From Methanoregula sp. PtaB.Bin085 (GTDB lineage: Archaea; Halobacteriota; Methanomicrobia; Methanomicrobiales; Methanospirillaceae): DNA of 64,000 nt. Both the position numbers and the translations under genes were made by a program. Under the pieces are notes generated by a model, which saw only the letters and a list, made by a program, of their open reading frames with translations, did not search any database and was not told where the DNA came from. Shown in pieces: positions 44,996 to 56,147 of this stretch. Positions within the stretch are counted from its first letter, which is position 1, and every line of letters starts with the position of its first letter. Location of the stretch: positions 27,314-91,313 of the forward strand of contig NZ_MVQB01000034.1 in assembly GCF_002067035.1 (NCBI RefSeq), in the 5' to 3' direction.

Positions 44996-45080
44996 AAGTA
45001 CCTTTTAATAAACCGGGATGAAAAGCTTTGTCAGGTCCGGTTTTTGGACCAGTCATTTCATGTATTCATGAGGAACTGCC

Positions 45081-46250
45081 ATGATCACCCTTGCCCTTGC
45101 AGGAAAACCCAACTGCGGGAAATCGACCTTCTTCAAGGCTGCCACGATGGCGCATGCAGAGATCGCCAACTACCCGTTCACGACCATCAACCCGAACTTC
45201 GGCGTTGCCTATGTCCGGACACCCTGTGCCTGCACCAGCCTGAAGGTGAAATGCAGGCACTGCGTTGACGGGAACCGCTTCGTTGCCGTCAACATGATCG
45301 ACGTTGCCGGTCTCGTACCCGATGCCCACAAGGGTAAGGGGCTGGGGAACCAGTTCCTCGACCACCTCCGTCAGGCCAATGCCATCCTGCACATCATTGA
45401 TGCGAGCGGCGGAACGGACAGCGAGGGGAATCCTGTTGGCGTGGGCAGCCATGATCCCGTGGAGGATGTGAAGTTCCTCGGCTACGAGATGACCATGTGG
45501 GTTTACGGCATCCTCGACAAGCACTGGGCAAAGCTGAACCGGCAGGCGCAGGTGAAGGGATTCTCGATCCACCAGGCAATCTCCGAGACTTTCACCGGGC
45601 TTGGCATTACGTCCGACGATGTGCGGGACGCAGAACTCAGGCTGAGACTCGAACTGGTTCACGCGAAGATGGAAGACCTTGTACCGTTCTGTGCGGAGAT
45701 CGTGAAGATATCCAAACCGATGCTCATCGTTGGCAATAAGTTCGACGAGGCTCCGGAAGCCCTCCGGGCGAAGCTCGCGGAGCAGAAGGTCGCTTTCGCG
45801 AGCGCCGCATCGGAGCTGGCGCTCCGCAATGCCGCGGCAGCGCACATGATCGGGTACCTGCCCGGGGATCCTGAATTCAGGATCCTCAACGAGGGATCGC
45901 TCTCTTCGGCCCAGAAAGCCGGGCTTGTAAAGATCGCCGATGTCATGAAACAATGCAATGGCACGGGCGTTCAGCAGGCCATCAACCGTGCGGTCTTCGA
46001 ACTTCTCGATATGATCGTGGTGTACCCGGTGGAGGATGAGAACCATTACTGCAACAAGCAGGGGGACGTACTGCCGGATGCGTTCCTGATGAAGAACGGC
46101 TCGACGCCCCATGACCTCGCGTTCCAGGTGCACACGGACATCGGAAAAGGATTCCTCTATGCCGTAGATGCCAGAACGAAGATGCGGATCAAGGAGAACC
46201 ACGTGCTGAAGAACGGGGATATTATCAAGATCGTATCAGCTGCCAGGTAA
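45081..46250 (+). CDS. ychF: Redox-regulated YchF/Obg-type P-loop ATPase
   Basis: The 389-residue protein is an Obg-family NTPase of the YchF type, which typically hydrolyses ATP and associates with ribosomes. G1 is AGKPNCGKST (7-16), G3-type DVAGLVPDA, and G4 NKFD (about 217-220). A cysteine-rich insertion CACTSLKVKCRHCVDG near residue 50 could be a metal or redox site. A TGS domain ends the protein (about 310-389; DIGKGFLYAVDARTKMRIKENHVL in parts). It is preceded by GAGGAACTGCC and stands alone. Confidence 0.92.
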   Translation: MITLALAGKPNCGKSTFFKAATMAHAEIANYPFTTINPNFGVAYVRTPCACTSLKVKCRHCVDGNRFVAVNMIDVAGLVPDAHKGKGLGNQFLDHLRQANAILHIIDASGGTDSEGNPVGVGSHDPVEDVKFLGYEMTMWVYGILDKHWAKLNRQAQVKGFSIHQAISETFTGLGITSDDVRDAELRLRLELVHAKMEDLVPFCAEIVKISKPMLIVGNKFDEAPEALRAKLAEQKVAFASAASELALRNAAAAHMIGYLPGDPEFRILNEGSLSSAQKAGLVKIADVMKQCNGTGVQQAINRAVFELLDMIVVYPVEDENHYCNKQGDVLPDAFLMKNGSTPHDLAFQVHTDIGKGFLYAVDARTKMRIKENHVLKNGDIIKIVSAAR

Positions 46251-46441
46251 AGGCGAGTGCGGCGGGTGAACGGCGCAGTATGACGATTGTCGTGCGATTG
46301 TCTGACAATCCAGCCGCCCTTTTTTAAAAACTTAAAATTCTGAAGGTTTTTTCGCGCAAAAAACCCGGTTTATCCGGAAAGTTTTTAAGCAGATATTGTG
46401 AACACTGGATTTACCGAAGAAGAAACGGAGGAGGTGAAGTC

Positions 46442-46762
46442 ATGGGTGGAGAGATATACCAGGCGCAGGTGATACGGAATTTCTTTGACTGCATCACCGG
46501 CACGGACAGGAACCTGACCCGCATCTACATGTGCGTCATGAGCCTTGCCAAGCTCCGCATGGAATCCCCGGAGAAGATGGCTGCGCTCGTGGATCAGCTG
46601 CGGAAGAGCAAGGTCCAGAAGGAACTGTCCGTAGACATCCTTGACTATATGTGCGATGCTGCAAACCAGCTCGAACTGTCCCAGGTCCAGACGGCCTTTG
46701 GTGTAAAGGACATCAGGGCTGTTGCACAGGACTTTACCGGTATCAGCATGGACAGCCTGTAA
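46442..46762 (+). CDS. Small protein of unknown function, probably conserved in related methanogens
   Basis: The 106-residue soluble protein is mostly helical (MCVMSLAKLRMESPEKMAALVDQL), with no signal or membrane segment. A very good ribosome site (GGAGGAGGTGA) precedes the ATG, and the upstream GTTTTTAAGC is TATA-like. Its high-quality translation signals argue that it is a real and well-expressed gene. I do not recognise the family or a functional link to ychF. Confidence 0.72.
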   Translation: MGGEIYQAQVIRNFFDCITGTDRNLTRIYMCVMSLAKLRMESPEKMAALVDQLRKSKVQKELSVDILDYMCDAANQLELSQVQTAFGVKDIRAVAQDFTGISMDSL

Positions 46763-46831
46763 AACAGAAAGAGTTTTTTTATACATTGCAGAAGCCTTGC
46801 CACGACCCGCTCGCTGGAATTGCGTGTGTGA

Positions 46832-46854
46832 TCCCTCTCTCCGCCAGAGAGGGA
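46832..46854. terminator. Hairpin between convergent genes
   Basis: Perfect 9-bp stem TCCCTCTCT (46832-46840) and AGAGAGGGA (46846-46854) with a CCGCC loop, in the 263-base gap between the convergent genes 46442 and 47026. Further GC-rich inverted segments follow to about 46970. It may end transcription from one or both sides. Confidence 0.4.
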
Positions 46855-47025
46855 GGCAGCCCAAGGGGGCAATCCCCCCCTGAACCCCCGTTATTGATTA
46901 TAGTAAATGCCCGACACGGCCATGTTCCACGGGGCGAGGGCCGGCAGACCCCGGGCCCCCGTGGCTCCATCACAATCCCGCGTGAACCACGCAGTTTTTC
47001 TGCCAAGCCCTTTCTTATGGTATGA

Positions 47026-47499
47026 TTACTCAAGGCCGAGGGCTTTTTTATAATCGGTGAGCGTCCGGACGATCAGCTTCCGGTGTTCTCCCATGGTCTC
47101 TTCATCATCGGGTGACGTAATCAGGGCAACGGCATAGGTGAGGATGAAGGCATTGTCCAGGCTGAAAGAGCCCGGATCTTCGATCCTGTCTGCCGGCAGG
47201 TTGACCGGAATATAGTTCTTTTCTGCTTCCGTGAACGCAATACCGGGGTTCGTGTTCACCAGAGAGTTGTCCCGGTCATGAGCGTTTGCGCGAAGGATCA
47301 TCAGGGCTTTTTTCAGGGCTTCGTTTGCCTCCCCTCCGGGAATGAGTGCAAGCGCATTGGTGCACTCTGTGACAGCTTTTGCATAAAGGCCGTACTTGAA
47401 GGCAAGGAATGCTGATGCGATCTCGTGCGCCGTTGCCGGGGGAAAACCCGGGAACTGTGGTCGTATGCGTTCGATGTAAGCGTCCAGAAACCGTTCCAT
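47026..47499 (-). CDS. Helical protein of unknown function (tetratricopeptide-like)
   Basis: The 157-residue product starts at ATG 47499; the frame continues to 47613 without a better start. It is all helical, and the segment FLAFKYGLYAKAVTECTNALALIPGGEANEALKKAL looks like helix pairs of TPR type. No signal peptide. A GGAGGAG lies 13-14 bases upstream, at the far edge of normal spacing. Function unknown; it is divergent from the phosphoesterase at 47699. Confidence 0.7.
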   Translation of the reverse strand: MERFLDAYIERIRPQFPGFPPATAHEIASAFLAFKYGLYAKAVTECTNALALIPGGEANEALKKALMILRANAHDRDNSLVNTNPGIAFTEAEKNYIPVNLPADRIEDPGSFSLDNAFILTYAVALITSPDDEETMGEHRKLIVRTLTDYKKALGLE

Positions 47500-47698
47500 G
47501 AGAAAAACCGCTCCTCCCCGTTCTTGTCCGATGATCGTTTCTTTCTGTTTCCAGTGATCTGAAGGTATGCTCACCGGTTCTGGTACTACTTGGAACCGTT
47601 GGTTCAAGAACATATCTTTCCGCGATGCGGGCGGAAGATGATAACCCGGAGCATCATTGGTTTATATTCCATTGAACACCAATATTCTTGGTACCGGT

Positions 47699-48460
47699 AT
47701 GGGTGCAGTAATCTTTTCTGACGTGCACGCGGATTCGGTTGCCATCGGAGCGCTGGCACGATGCATCGGGTCTGCGCAGTTCCGGGAAATTTTCGGGCCG
47801 GTCGATGTTCTTGTCAATCTCGGCGATCTTCTCCACCGGGGCGACCGGCCCCAGGAAACCCTCGAAAAGATACACACCCTTTCCCATGAATACCGGCTGA
47901 TGTCAGTCCTCGGGAACCACGACCATGCGTACCTCCACGGGCTCCTGGTCAGCGGGAGCGATGCTGCAAGCACCTACCGCCACGAGCAGCTGAGGGATTC
48001 GCCGCTGCTGTCCATCTTCAACAACATGCCCATGGAATGGGTCGACCGCGGGATTCTCTTTGTCCATGGCGGGCCGCTCGAGCTCGGGACGCAGACGCTC
48101 CGGCTCAAGTGCTGGCAGCGTCTGTCGCATGAGTCCGGTGATTTTTTTACCGGGTACCATTACACAGCGGCGATGGCGTTCGAGGCGCTTGAACATCGGG
48201 GCCTGTCCCATATGTGCTGCGGGCACCAGCACGAGAATGTCTGCTGCAGGAAAACACCGGAGGGAATCGTGCAGGTCCCCCTCGAGTTCAGGCCGGTTAC
48301 GGGATGGGGATCACCGGACGGGATGATGCTTGACGCTGCGGTTGTCCCGCTCGACGCCCCGACCCTCCTCCGGCTCGGCGGCTGCCACGGATCGGTGCCG
48401 GAGTTTGGTTACACGGATTATTCATCGTTCTCTTTTATCCGCATGACCTGCCGCACATGA
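47699..48460 (+). CDS. Metallophosphoesterase (calcineurin-like fold)
   Basis: The 253-residue phosphoesterase has the two-metal motifs FSDVHADS (about 6-13), NLGDLLHRGDRP (about 42-53), and GNHDHAYLHG (about 77), with later histidines in LFVHGG and CCGHQHEN. This resembles MJ0936/Icc-type and serine/threonine phosphatase-like enzymes; whether the substrate is a cyclic nucleotide, a phosphodiester or a protein is not clear. ATG 47699 is the start, as a TTG at 47657 would add a non-homologous 14-residue extension. Confidence 0.87.
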   Translation: MGAVIFSDVHADSVAIGALARCIGSAQFREIFGPVDVLVNLGDLLHRGDRPQETLEKIHTLSHEYRLMSVLGNHDHAYLHGLLVSGSDAASTYRHEQLRDSPLLSIFNNMPMEWVDRGILFVHGGPLELGTQTLRLKCWQRLSHESGDFFTGYHYTAAMAFEALEHRGLSHMCCGHQHENVCCRKTPEGIVQVPLEFRPVTGWGSPDGMMLDAAVVPLDAPTLLRLGGCHGSVPEFGYTDYSSFSFIRMTCRT

Positions 48461-48572
48461 TCTGCCCGGCATTCCGGATTTGCCCGCGGTAAATGTTCCG
48501 ATCTCGCTGATACAGGGCCGATTGGTTCAGTGTATATAAAGTCAGACGCGTTTTTTTGGTAAATTGACACAA

Positions 48573-48600
48573 TATTTATATGCTGTGACCACACAGTGGT
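48573..48600 (+). promoter_or_regulatory. TATA box and ACCAC/GTGGT palindrome upstream of the antitoxin-like gene
   Basis: TATTTATAT at 48573-48581 is a good archaeal TATA box and would begin transcription near 48603, so the transcript is probably leaderless. The inverted repeat ACCAC-ACA-GTGGT (48588-48600) sits between box and start, a typical position for autorepression. Confidence 0.5.
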
Positions 48601-48604
48601 AATT

Positions 48605-48799
48605 ATGCCTCGTGCAGGCGAGGGTCGGTCGATCAGGATCGATCCCGAGGTGTATGAGGCGCTTCTCACGCTCAAGCGCGGGAACATGACATTCTCGGAT
48701 GTCATCGCACAAATGCTCCACGATGCCTATGGCTGGCCGGATGACACATCAGGTCACCAGTGTGATCTCGGGGATTTTACCGGAACCGATGTCCGGTAA
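48605..48799 (+). CDS. Small ribbon-helix-helix/antitoxin-like protein
   Basis: The 64-residue protein starts at ATG 48605. It has a short strand then helices: GRSIRIDPEVYEALLTLKRG and MTFSDVIAQMLHDAYGW, a pattern common in ribbon-helix-helix VapB-type antitoxins (the IRIDPEVYEAL block is very typical). The Asp-rich tail may contact a partner. No PIN-domain toxin gene is next to it. A palindrome in its promoter supports autoregulation. Assignment as an antitoxin is inference. Confidence 0.65.
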   Translation: MPRAGEGRSIRIDPEVYEALLTLKRGNMTFSDVIAQMLHDAYGWPDDTSGHQCDLGDFTGTDVR

Positions 48800-48860
48800 G
48801 GCCCCCGGAATGGTATGGTGGAGAATCCTCACACGAAATCAGAAAAACGGGTCAGATTCA

Positions 48861-48971
48861 ATGAAAAAACTGGTCTCCGAGGACATCACGACAGAGCGGC
48901 TCAGCTGGCTCATCGAATGTGTCGATGAGATGTTCAGGGATCTGGATGAAAATGAAAATGACACGTACTGA
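48861..48971 (+). CDS. Very small acidic protein (36 residues), possible partner of the antitoxin-like gene
   Basis: A 36-residue frame begins at ATG 48861 (MKKLVSEDITTERLSWL) and ends in an acidic run DLDENENDTY. It follows the antitoxin-like gene by 61 bases. It reads like a real helical mini-protein, but it is short, the frame stays open upstream to 48699, and no strong ribosome site is visible. Coding status is uncertain. Confidence 0.4.
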   Translation: MKKLVSEDITTERLSWLIECVDEMFRDLDENENDTY

Positions 48972-48998
48972 ACCTATCTGCAGATACGGCATCTACCC

Positions 48999-50288
48999 TC
49001 ACGCCGGAATCAGGTCGTCAATCTGAAGTTGCACGCCACCCCCTATCAAATCCCTCATCTTCTTTTTCAGGTCCTCAGCAAGCCCGGGGATCTTCTCCTT
49101 TGTCTTTCTCTGCCATTCCTCGAGCCCGCCCCGTGCCTCCTGCTCCTTTGACAGCATGGTCTCCAGCTGTGCTTTTTCCCGGTCGAGCGAACGGATCCGG
49201 ACCACCAGCGGATGGGATGCCAGTTTTTCGTCCGCAATCCTGCAGGCTTCCTCATGCAATCCAAGATCCGTACAGCCTGCACAAATATCGGCAATGAACT
49301 GTTGCGTATCCGAAAATATCCCGCGCTCCTCCTTGTTCTTCAGTGATATCTCCCCCGCGGCAATCATCCGTTCCGCGATCGGGCAGGCCGCGGAGAGTGC
49401 CGATGTAAGGGCTTTCGGATCGGGGACATTATGATCGGAGAGGATCTCCATCGCCTGCCTCAGGATTGAGATATCAGTGGTATGCTTCTGCCTCACGGCA
49501 ATTTTCTCTGCCTTCCGGAAGACGTGGGATGCCGTCATCGAAAGGGCTGCGCTGGTCCGGGCTGCAGCATCGCGCCGTTTCTCGGACTCCTTCAGTTCGG
49601 ATTTGAGCGCATCGACCTCAGCTGTGCGTTCGTCAGCGGAATATGTGTGGAGTTCCCTGTCGATTGCTGAAATCCTGTCTGACAACTCCGCGATCCGGGC
49701 TCCGATCCGGGCATTTTTCTCATCTGCCTTTCCGAGATCAGTCCTGATATCCAGAAGCGCGGTATGGAGGGCGAGCACAGCATCGATGCGGTCTTTCTCC
49801 TGCCGGTAGCGGGTGAGCGATGCCGTGATCCCGTTGATCTCGTGACCGATTTCGCCGATGACTGTCCTGATCGCTTTCATCTCGTCCGGAAAGACAACCT
49901 GCAGGTACCTTCCCGGACCTTTCGTATTGTTCAGGCAGCTTTTGAGGCATTCCGCTGCCGCCGGATAGAAGTCATCGATCTCGTCAGGGAGTTCCTTTGC
50001 AAGCGATGCATTCATCGCCCTGATGAACTGGGGGAGCGAGTTTCTGGCAATACTTTTCAGTTTCGGGTGGAGATCCGGATCCTGTTCTGCCTCCGTAAGG
50101 GTCAGGGTGATCTGCTGCAGTTTTTGGACAGCGCCCCGGATCTTCTTTCCGGGTTCAGCCGTTTCGGCAAGGAGCGCTGAACGTGCGGTATTCCCTCGTT
50201 CCTCGAGCCATGACGGGAGAGCGCTGAAGCTGATGGTGAAGGATTCCGGTTCTTTTTTTCCAAGCAGCCTGTTGAGGAAACTACCCAT
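48999..50288 (-). CDS. Coiled-coil protein of unknown function
   Basis: The 429-residue soluble protein has a globular N-terminal part (about 1-150), a long charged helical/coiled-coil region (about 150-260, including ARIAELSDRISAIDRELHTY and AEVDALKSELKESEKR), and a second helical domain (270-429). No signal peptide or membrane helix. The N-terminus LNRLLGKKEPESFT is hydrophilic. It resembles structural or scaffolding proteins in composition only; I do not recognise it. It is in line with nadM and larB, but separated by 52 bases. Confidence 0.75.
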   Translation of the reverse strand: MGSFLNRLLGKKEPESFTISFSALPSWLEERGNTARSALLAETAEPGKKIRGAVQKLQQITLTLTEAEQDPDLHPKLKSIARNSLPQFIRAMNASLAKELPDEIDDFYPAAAECLKSCLNNTKGPGRYLQVVFPDEMKAIRTVIGEIGHEINGITASLTRYRQEKDRIDAVLALHTALLDIRTDLGKADEKNARIGARIAELSDRISAIDRELHTYSADERTAEVDALKSELKESEKRRDAAARTSAALSMTASHVFRKAEKIAVRQKHTTDISILRQAMEILSDHNVPDPKALTSALSAACPIAERMIAAGEISLKNKEERGIFSDTQQFIADICAGCTDLGLHEEACRIADEKLASHPLVVRIRSLDREKAQLETMLSKEQEARGGLEEWQRKTKEKIPGLAEDLKKKMRDLIGGGVQLQIDDLIPA

Positions 50289-50340
50289 GCTGTCCTCTTT
50301 TCTGAAGCACGCAGTTGTGGTGGATCATGGTAATTGTTGT

Positions 50341-51620
<1,280 letters not shown>

Positions 51621-51671
51621 GGTTGTAATAATACAGATATGGACCGGCGTATAATAAGTTAGTTCATTGGA

Positions 51672-51992
51672 ATGACCTATCTCGTCTATGTCGCCGTGTT
51701 CGGCGCTGCCGTTGTCCTCTTTCTCTGGCTGCGCGATGCGCGGATCTTCTTCCGGACCGGCCTTCCCGGGTACCGGAAAGCCGCGTATCACGGTGTCCTG
51801 TACGGCGCGCTTGCGTCACTCGGGATGATGATCACGCTGACCACGCCGGCATTCGAGATCCTCGGTCTCGGCCTGATTCTTGCCGCCCTGTACCTGCAGG
51901 GAAGGATCATTCGCGAGAAGGTGTGGAACAATGAAGACACCCTTGACCGGTTCCTGGGACGCGTCCCGCTCCACCGGGCGAATAAGAAATAA
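51672..51992 (+). CDS. Small membrane protein of unknown function
   Basis: The 106-residue product has about three membrane helices (YLVYVAVFGAAVVLFLW; GVLYGALASLGMMITL; ILGLGLILAALYLQG) and a basic C-terminus. It is divergent from larB with a short shared promoter region (52 bases) and precedes hisS by 36 bases on the same strand. I do not recognise the family. Confidence 0.72.
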   Translation: MTYLVYVAVFGAAVVLFLWLRDARIFFRTGLPGYRKAAYHGVLYGALASLGMMITLTTPAFEILGLGLILAALYLQGRIIREKVWNNEDTLDRFLGRVPLHRANKK

Positions 51993-52028
51993 CAGACAAC
52001 GTCCAACGTTAAGACAGGGATTTTCACC

Positions 52029-53264
52029 ATGCTCCAGAAACCACGGGGAACGCGGGACTTTTTACCGGATGAGATGGAAGCGCGGCGCTCGGTCGAATGG
52101 CGGATGCGCGAGGTAGGACGGCGGTGGGGGTACCGGGAAGTATGCACCCCGGAGTTCGAGGACCTTGAGCTCTTCACCATGCGGTCCGGAGAAGGGATTA
52201 TCGGCGAGATGTACGTCTTCGAGGACAAGGGGGGTCGGAAACTGGCGCTCCGCCCCGAGATCACGGCCGCAGTGATCCGGATGTATATTAACGAGGCAAA
52301 AGTTGCGCCCAAGCCGCTCCGGTGGTGTTACTTTGCGGACTGCTTCCGGTACGAACGGCCCCAGAAAGGGCGGTACCGCCAGTTCTGGCAGTTCGGCGTG
52401 GAGCTGATCGGCGCGGATTCCGCGATGGCAGATGCGGAGATAATTATGGTCGCCTCTGAAATGCTGACCACAGCAGGTGTCAGGTTTGACCTGAAGGTCG
52501 GCCACCTTGCGCTGATGCGGAACCTGATTGCGGATCTCGAACCTGCTGACCAGCGGAAAGTCCGCGCACATCTGGACAAGCGGGAGTTCGACAGTCTCAG
52601 GGAGACGCTGGCGGCAATGGGAAAACCGGATCTCGCGCAATCCCTCATTTCCCTTGTAGAGTGCCGAACGCTGAAGGAAGCACTTACAATCACCGGTGAT
52701 TTGCCCGAGAGTAAACGGATAGAACAGACCCTCGCGGCGCTGGATGCGTATGGTGTGCAATATTCGCTCAACTTCGGCATTGCCCGGGGGCTTGATTACT
52801 ATACCGGCATTGTCTTCGAGGCCTTTGCGGACAACCTCGGCGCAGAGAACCAGATCCTTGGCGGCGGGACGTACCGGCTCGCGCACCTGTTCGGCGGCGA
52901 TGACGTTGCCTCCTGCGGGTTTGCCATCGGGTTCGACCGTGTGATGGTCTCCCTTGGCGAATCCTCACGGCCGCGGCAGGAAACCATCGTGGGCATTGTC
53001 TGCACGGATGAGGGACGGGCCCGTGCGCTGGAAGTCTCCCGCGCCTTCCGCTCGGCCGGCATCCGGGCCGAGATGGATCTCATGGAGCGGGGACTCGGGG
53101 CCCAGCTTGCCCACGCCTCCAAAACCGCGGATTTTGCGGTGGTCATAGGCAAACGTGAAACGGAGTCCGGGGAAGTTACGCTGAAGAACCTGAAGACCGG
53201 GGAGCAGAAATCCCTGGATCTGGCTGCTGCCATCGCCGAGGTGGGCGCCCATGGTGCTCGCTGA
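52029..53264 (+). CDS. hisS: Histidyl-tRNA synthetase
   Basis: This 411-residue class II synthetase charges tRNA-His. The start reads LQKPRGTRDFLPDEMEARR; motif 2 is KPLRWCYFADCFRYERPQKGRYRQF; the histidine-specific loop is GLDYYTGIVFE; and the motif-3 region is SCGFAIGFDRVM (each cited in part). The C-terminal anticodon domain follows (about 325-411). Its last codons overlap the start of top6B by 14 bases. Confidence 0.95.
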   Translation: MLQKPRGTRDFLPDEMEARRSVEWRMREVGRRWGYREVCTPEFEDLELFTMRSGEGIIGEMYVFEDKGGRKLALRPEITAAVIRMYINEAKVAPKPLRWCYFADCFRYERPQKGRYRQFWQFGVELIGADSAMADAEIIMVASEMLTTAGVRFDLKVGHLALMRNLIADLEPADQRKVRAHLDKREFDSLRETLAAMGKPDLAQSLISLVECRTLKEALTITGDLPESKRIEQTLAALDAYGVQYSLNFGIARGLDYYTGIVFEAFADNLGAENQILGGGTYRLAHLFGGDDVASCGFAIGFDRVMVSLGESSRPRQETIVGIVCTDEGRARALEVSRAFRSAGIRAEMDLMERGLGAQLAHASKTADFAVVIGKRETESGEVTLKNLKTGEQKSLDLAAAIAEVGAHGAR

Positions 53265-55056
53265 GGAGCTGGCAAAGCAGCAGCGCAGCATTAGTGTCGC
53301 TGAATTTTTCGAGAAGAACAAGCACCTCCTCGGTTTCGATTCCCCGACCCGTGGTGTCATCACCACCATCAAGGAGGCGGTCGACAACTCGCTCGATGCC
53401 TGCGAGGAAGCGCAGGTGCTGCCGGACATTTTCATCAGCATCAGGAAGGTCTCGAACGAGGTCTTCCGGATCATCGTCGAGGACAATGGCCCGGGGATCG
53501 TCCCGAAACAGGTACCCTATGTTTTCGGGAAACTCCTGTACGGCTCCCGGTTCCACCAGATACGCCAGACCCGCGGCCAGCAGGGTATCGGGATCTCGGC
53601 GGCAGTGCTCTATGCCCAGCTGACGAGCGGTGTTCCGACTATCGTCATCTCCCGGACCGGTGCAAAGGAATCCGCCCATAAGTTCGAGATCCAGATTAAG
53701 ATCGAAACCAACGAGCCGGATATCGTCTCCGAGGGTCCGATCGACTGGGACCGGATCCACGGCACGAGAGTGCAGATCGAGTTCAAGAGCACGATGACGG
53801 CCAAGAAGAAGCTGCTGGAGTACCTCCGGTACACCTCGGTCGTCAACCCCCATGCCCGGTTCCGGGTGGAGCTGGACGATGAGGCGTTTACGTTCGAGCG
53901 GGTGAGCCAGGAAGTTATCACCTGCCCGGTGGCGATCCAGCCGCACCCGCACGGGATCGAGTTCGGCCAGCTGAAACGGATGGCCGCGGCAAGCGAGATG
54001 AAACTCCTTGATTTCCTGGTAGAATCCTTCAGCCGCGTTGGCAGGAAGAGCGCGCAGGAGATGTGCGACCGGGCCGGGATGAAAGGCACGCTGAAAGTCA
54101 AAGGGCTGTCAACGGAAGACCTGAAAAAACTCCTTGCCGCCATGCAGGATGTTGCAGTGCCGGCCCCGCCGGCAACGCAGTGTCTTTCCCCTATCGGAGA
54201 GGAACTGATCCGGCGCGGCCTTGAAAAGGAGTTCCAGATGGATTTTGTTGCCGCCCGCACCCGGCCGAGTTCGGTCTTTTCCGGGCACTCCTTCATGGTC
54301 GAGGCCGCGATCGGGTATGGCGGAAAGCTGCCGCCCGAAGGAAATGCGATCCTCCTGCGGTTTGCCAACCGGGTCCCGCTGATGTACCAGCAGGGGGCAT
54401 GCGCTATCACGGAGTGCGTGACCGGCATCAACTGGAAGCTGTACAATATCCCGTCGCAGGGGGGCTTCCCGACCGGGCCTGTGCTCATCCTGGTCCATGT
54501 CGCATCGACGAATGTCCCGTTCACAAGCGAGAGCAAGGATGCGATCGCCGGCATCCCGGAGATCGGGAAGGAGATCACCCTTGCCCTGCAGGAACTTGGC
54601 CGTGAGCTCAAGAACTTCGTCTCGCGCCGGGACAAGAACAAGCTGGCCGAGGACCGGGCGCGGGCCGTCTGCGCCATCATCCCCGAGATCGCGGAAAAGG
54701 TGAGCGAGATCGTGGAGAAACCGCTCGTGGACACGGCCCCGATCGAGGGGAAGCTGATGCGGAAGATGATCGCCAAGAAGGCAACCCGTGACGGGAAGGT
54801 GACGATCGAGCTGAACAATTACACCGCGCAGGACGCGGAGGTCCAGGTGTACGAGATCTCGCACGACAATGCGGCGGACGCGGTGCCGAAGGCGGACTTT
54901 ATCAGCGAGATGGACGGCCAGTTCACCAAGGTATGGAAAGCAACGATCCCGTCAAAGGAGGTCTGGAGGGTCACATTCTCGGGAAAAGGCGGGGGCATTC
55001 TCGATATCCGCGGTATAGACGATGCAAAGAAGATGGTGGTGGATCTCGATGTCTAG
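53251..55056 (+). CDS. top6B: DNA topoisomerase VI subunit B
   Basis: This 601-residue ATPase subunit of the archaeal type IIB topoisomerase relaxes and decatenates DNA with Top6A. The GHKL ATP-binding motifs are [21 protein letters not shown], and the G-rich [15 protein letters not shown]. The transducer domain follows, then a C-terminal region. It overlaps hisS at the 5' end by 14 bases and top6A at the 3' end by 8, so all three are translated from one message. Start GTG/ATG context: ATG at 53251 within the hisS coding end. Confidence 0.96.
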   Translation: MVLAEELAKQQRSISVAEFFEKNKHLLGFDSPTRGVITTIKEAVDNSLDACEEAQVLPDIFISIRKVSNEVFRIIVEDNGPGIVPKQVPYVFGKLLYGSRFHQIRQTRGQQGIGISAAVLYAQLTSGVPTIVISRTGAKESAHKFEIQIKIETNEPDIVSEGPIDWDRIHGTRVQIEFKSTMTAKKKLLEYLRYTSVVNPHARFRVELDDEAFTFERVSQEVITCPVAIQPHPHGIEFGQLKRMAAASEMKLLDFLVESFSRVGRKSAQEMCDRAGMKGTLKVKGLSTEDLKKLLAAMQDVAVPAPPATQCLSPIGEELIRRGLEKEFQMDFVAARTRPSSVFSGHSFMVEAAIGYGGKLPPEGNAILLRFANRVPLMYQQGACAITECVTGINWKLYNIPSQGGFPTGPVLILVHVASTNVPFTSESKDAIAGIPEIGKEITLALQELGRELKNFVSRRDKNKLAEDRARAVCAIIPEIAEKVSEIVEKPLVDTAPIEGKLMRKMIAKKATRDGKVTIELNNYTAQDAEVQVYEISHDNAADAVPKADFISEMDGQFTKVWKATIPSKEVWRVTFSGKGGGILDIRGIDDAKKMVVDLDV

Positions 55057-56137
55057 GCAGGAACTTGAAAAGAAGTCGATGGCAGCGCTGCTCCGTATAG
55101 CCAGCGCGTGGTACGACCAGATGAAATCCGGGGAGATCCCGTCCATCGCCCTTCCCTCGCGGACAAAATATAATATCGAGTACGATGATTCGAGCGAGGT
55201 CTGGAAGTACGGCGACAAGGAGAGCATGCGGACGGCCGCGTCGGCCAAAAGCGCAACGCACCTCCTGAAGATGGCGTACGTCATCGGGTTCATCAAGCAG
55301 CAGCTGAAGGAGAACCGTTCATCGACACTGAGAGAGATGTATTACATCTCGGAAGGCTGGAAGCGTGCGAAGTTCGGTGCACAGGACGAGAGCAACTTTT
55401 TAGTCGAGGATCTCGAGATCCTCTCGGACGTTCCCCGCGAAGGGTTCCACCTCCACCCCGAGGAGAACGGGGCGTCCATCTACGGGCCGATGCGGATCCG
55501 CGAAGAGACCCGGCGCGGGATGAAGACCATCCACTGCCAGGACGATGTCGGGCAGGCGGGATATACGATCCCGAACAATGTCGAGAACATCGAGTTCGTG
55601 GACCATGACGCAAAATTTGTTATCGCGATCGAGACCGGCGGTATGTATGACCGTCTTATCGAGAACGGGTTTGACGAGGAGCACAACGCGATCCTCGTCC
55701 ACCTCAAGGGACAGCCCGCACGATCGACACGGCGAATGCTGAACCGGATCAGCAGTACGTGGAACCTGCCGATCCTGGTCTTCACCGATGGCGACCCGTG
55801 GTCGTACCGGATCTACGGCTCTGTTGCGTATGGTGCCATCAAGAGCGCCCACATGTCCGAGATCCTGGCAACCCCGAAGGCCCAGTTCCTCGGCCTGCAG
55901 CCAAGCGATATCCGCGACTACAACCTGCCGTCCGACAAACTGACCGAGAAGGACCAGGAAGCGCTCCGGGCAGAGCTTACGGATCCCCGTTTCGCGACCG
56001 ATTACTGGAAGAAACAGATCAACCTGCAGATCGAGATGAACCTGAAATCAGAACAGCAGGCATTTGCCGCGCGGGGGCTTGACTTCGTGACGAAGAAATA
56101 CCTGCCGGCCCGGCTCTCCGAGATGGGGATCATTTAA
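55049..56137 (+). CDS. top6A: DNA topoisomerase VI subunit A
   Basis: This 362-residue Spo11-like subunit cleaves both DNA strands. The catalytic tyrosine lies in [11 protein letters not shown] (Tyr98 or Tyr99), and the Toprim metal site includes ETGGMYDRL and the acidic TDGDPWSY. The start ATG at 55049 overlaps the top6B stop by eight bases; an in-frame earlier start at 55022 is inside top6B. Subunits A and B are co-expressed in matched amounts by this coupling. Confidence 0.96.
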   Translation: MSRQELEKKSMAALLRIASAWYDQMKSGEIPSIALPSRTKYNIEYDDSSEVWKYGDKESMRTAASAKSATHLLKMAYVIGFIKQQLKENRSSTLREMYYISEGWKRAKFGAQDESNFLVEDLEILSDVPREGFHLHPEENGASIYGPMRIREETRRGMKTIHCQDDVGQAGYTIPNNVENIEFVDHDAKFVIAIETGGMYDRLIENGFDEEHNAILVHLKGQPARSTRRMLNRISSTWNLPILVFTDGDPWSYRIYGSVAYGAIKSAHMSEILATPKAQFLGLQPSDIRDYNLPSDKLTEKDQEALRAELTDPRFATDYWKKQINLQIEMNLKSEQQAFAARGLDFVTKKYLPARLSEMGII

Positions 56138-56147
56138 TCCCCGGCTC

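Noticed and set aside
46763..47025. Another dispersed repeat copy in the GC-rich gap
   Set aside because: The gap has its own hairpins, but neither the GCCGCCGC arms nor the ATCA-loop hairpin of the family.
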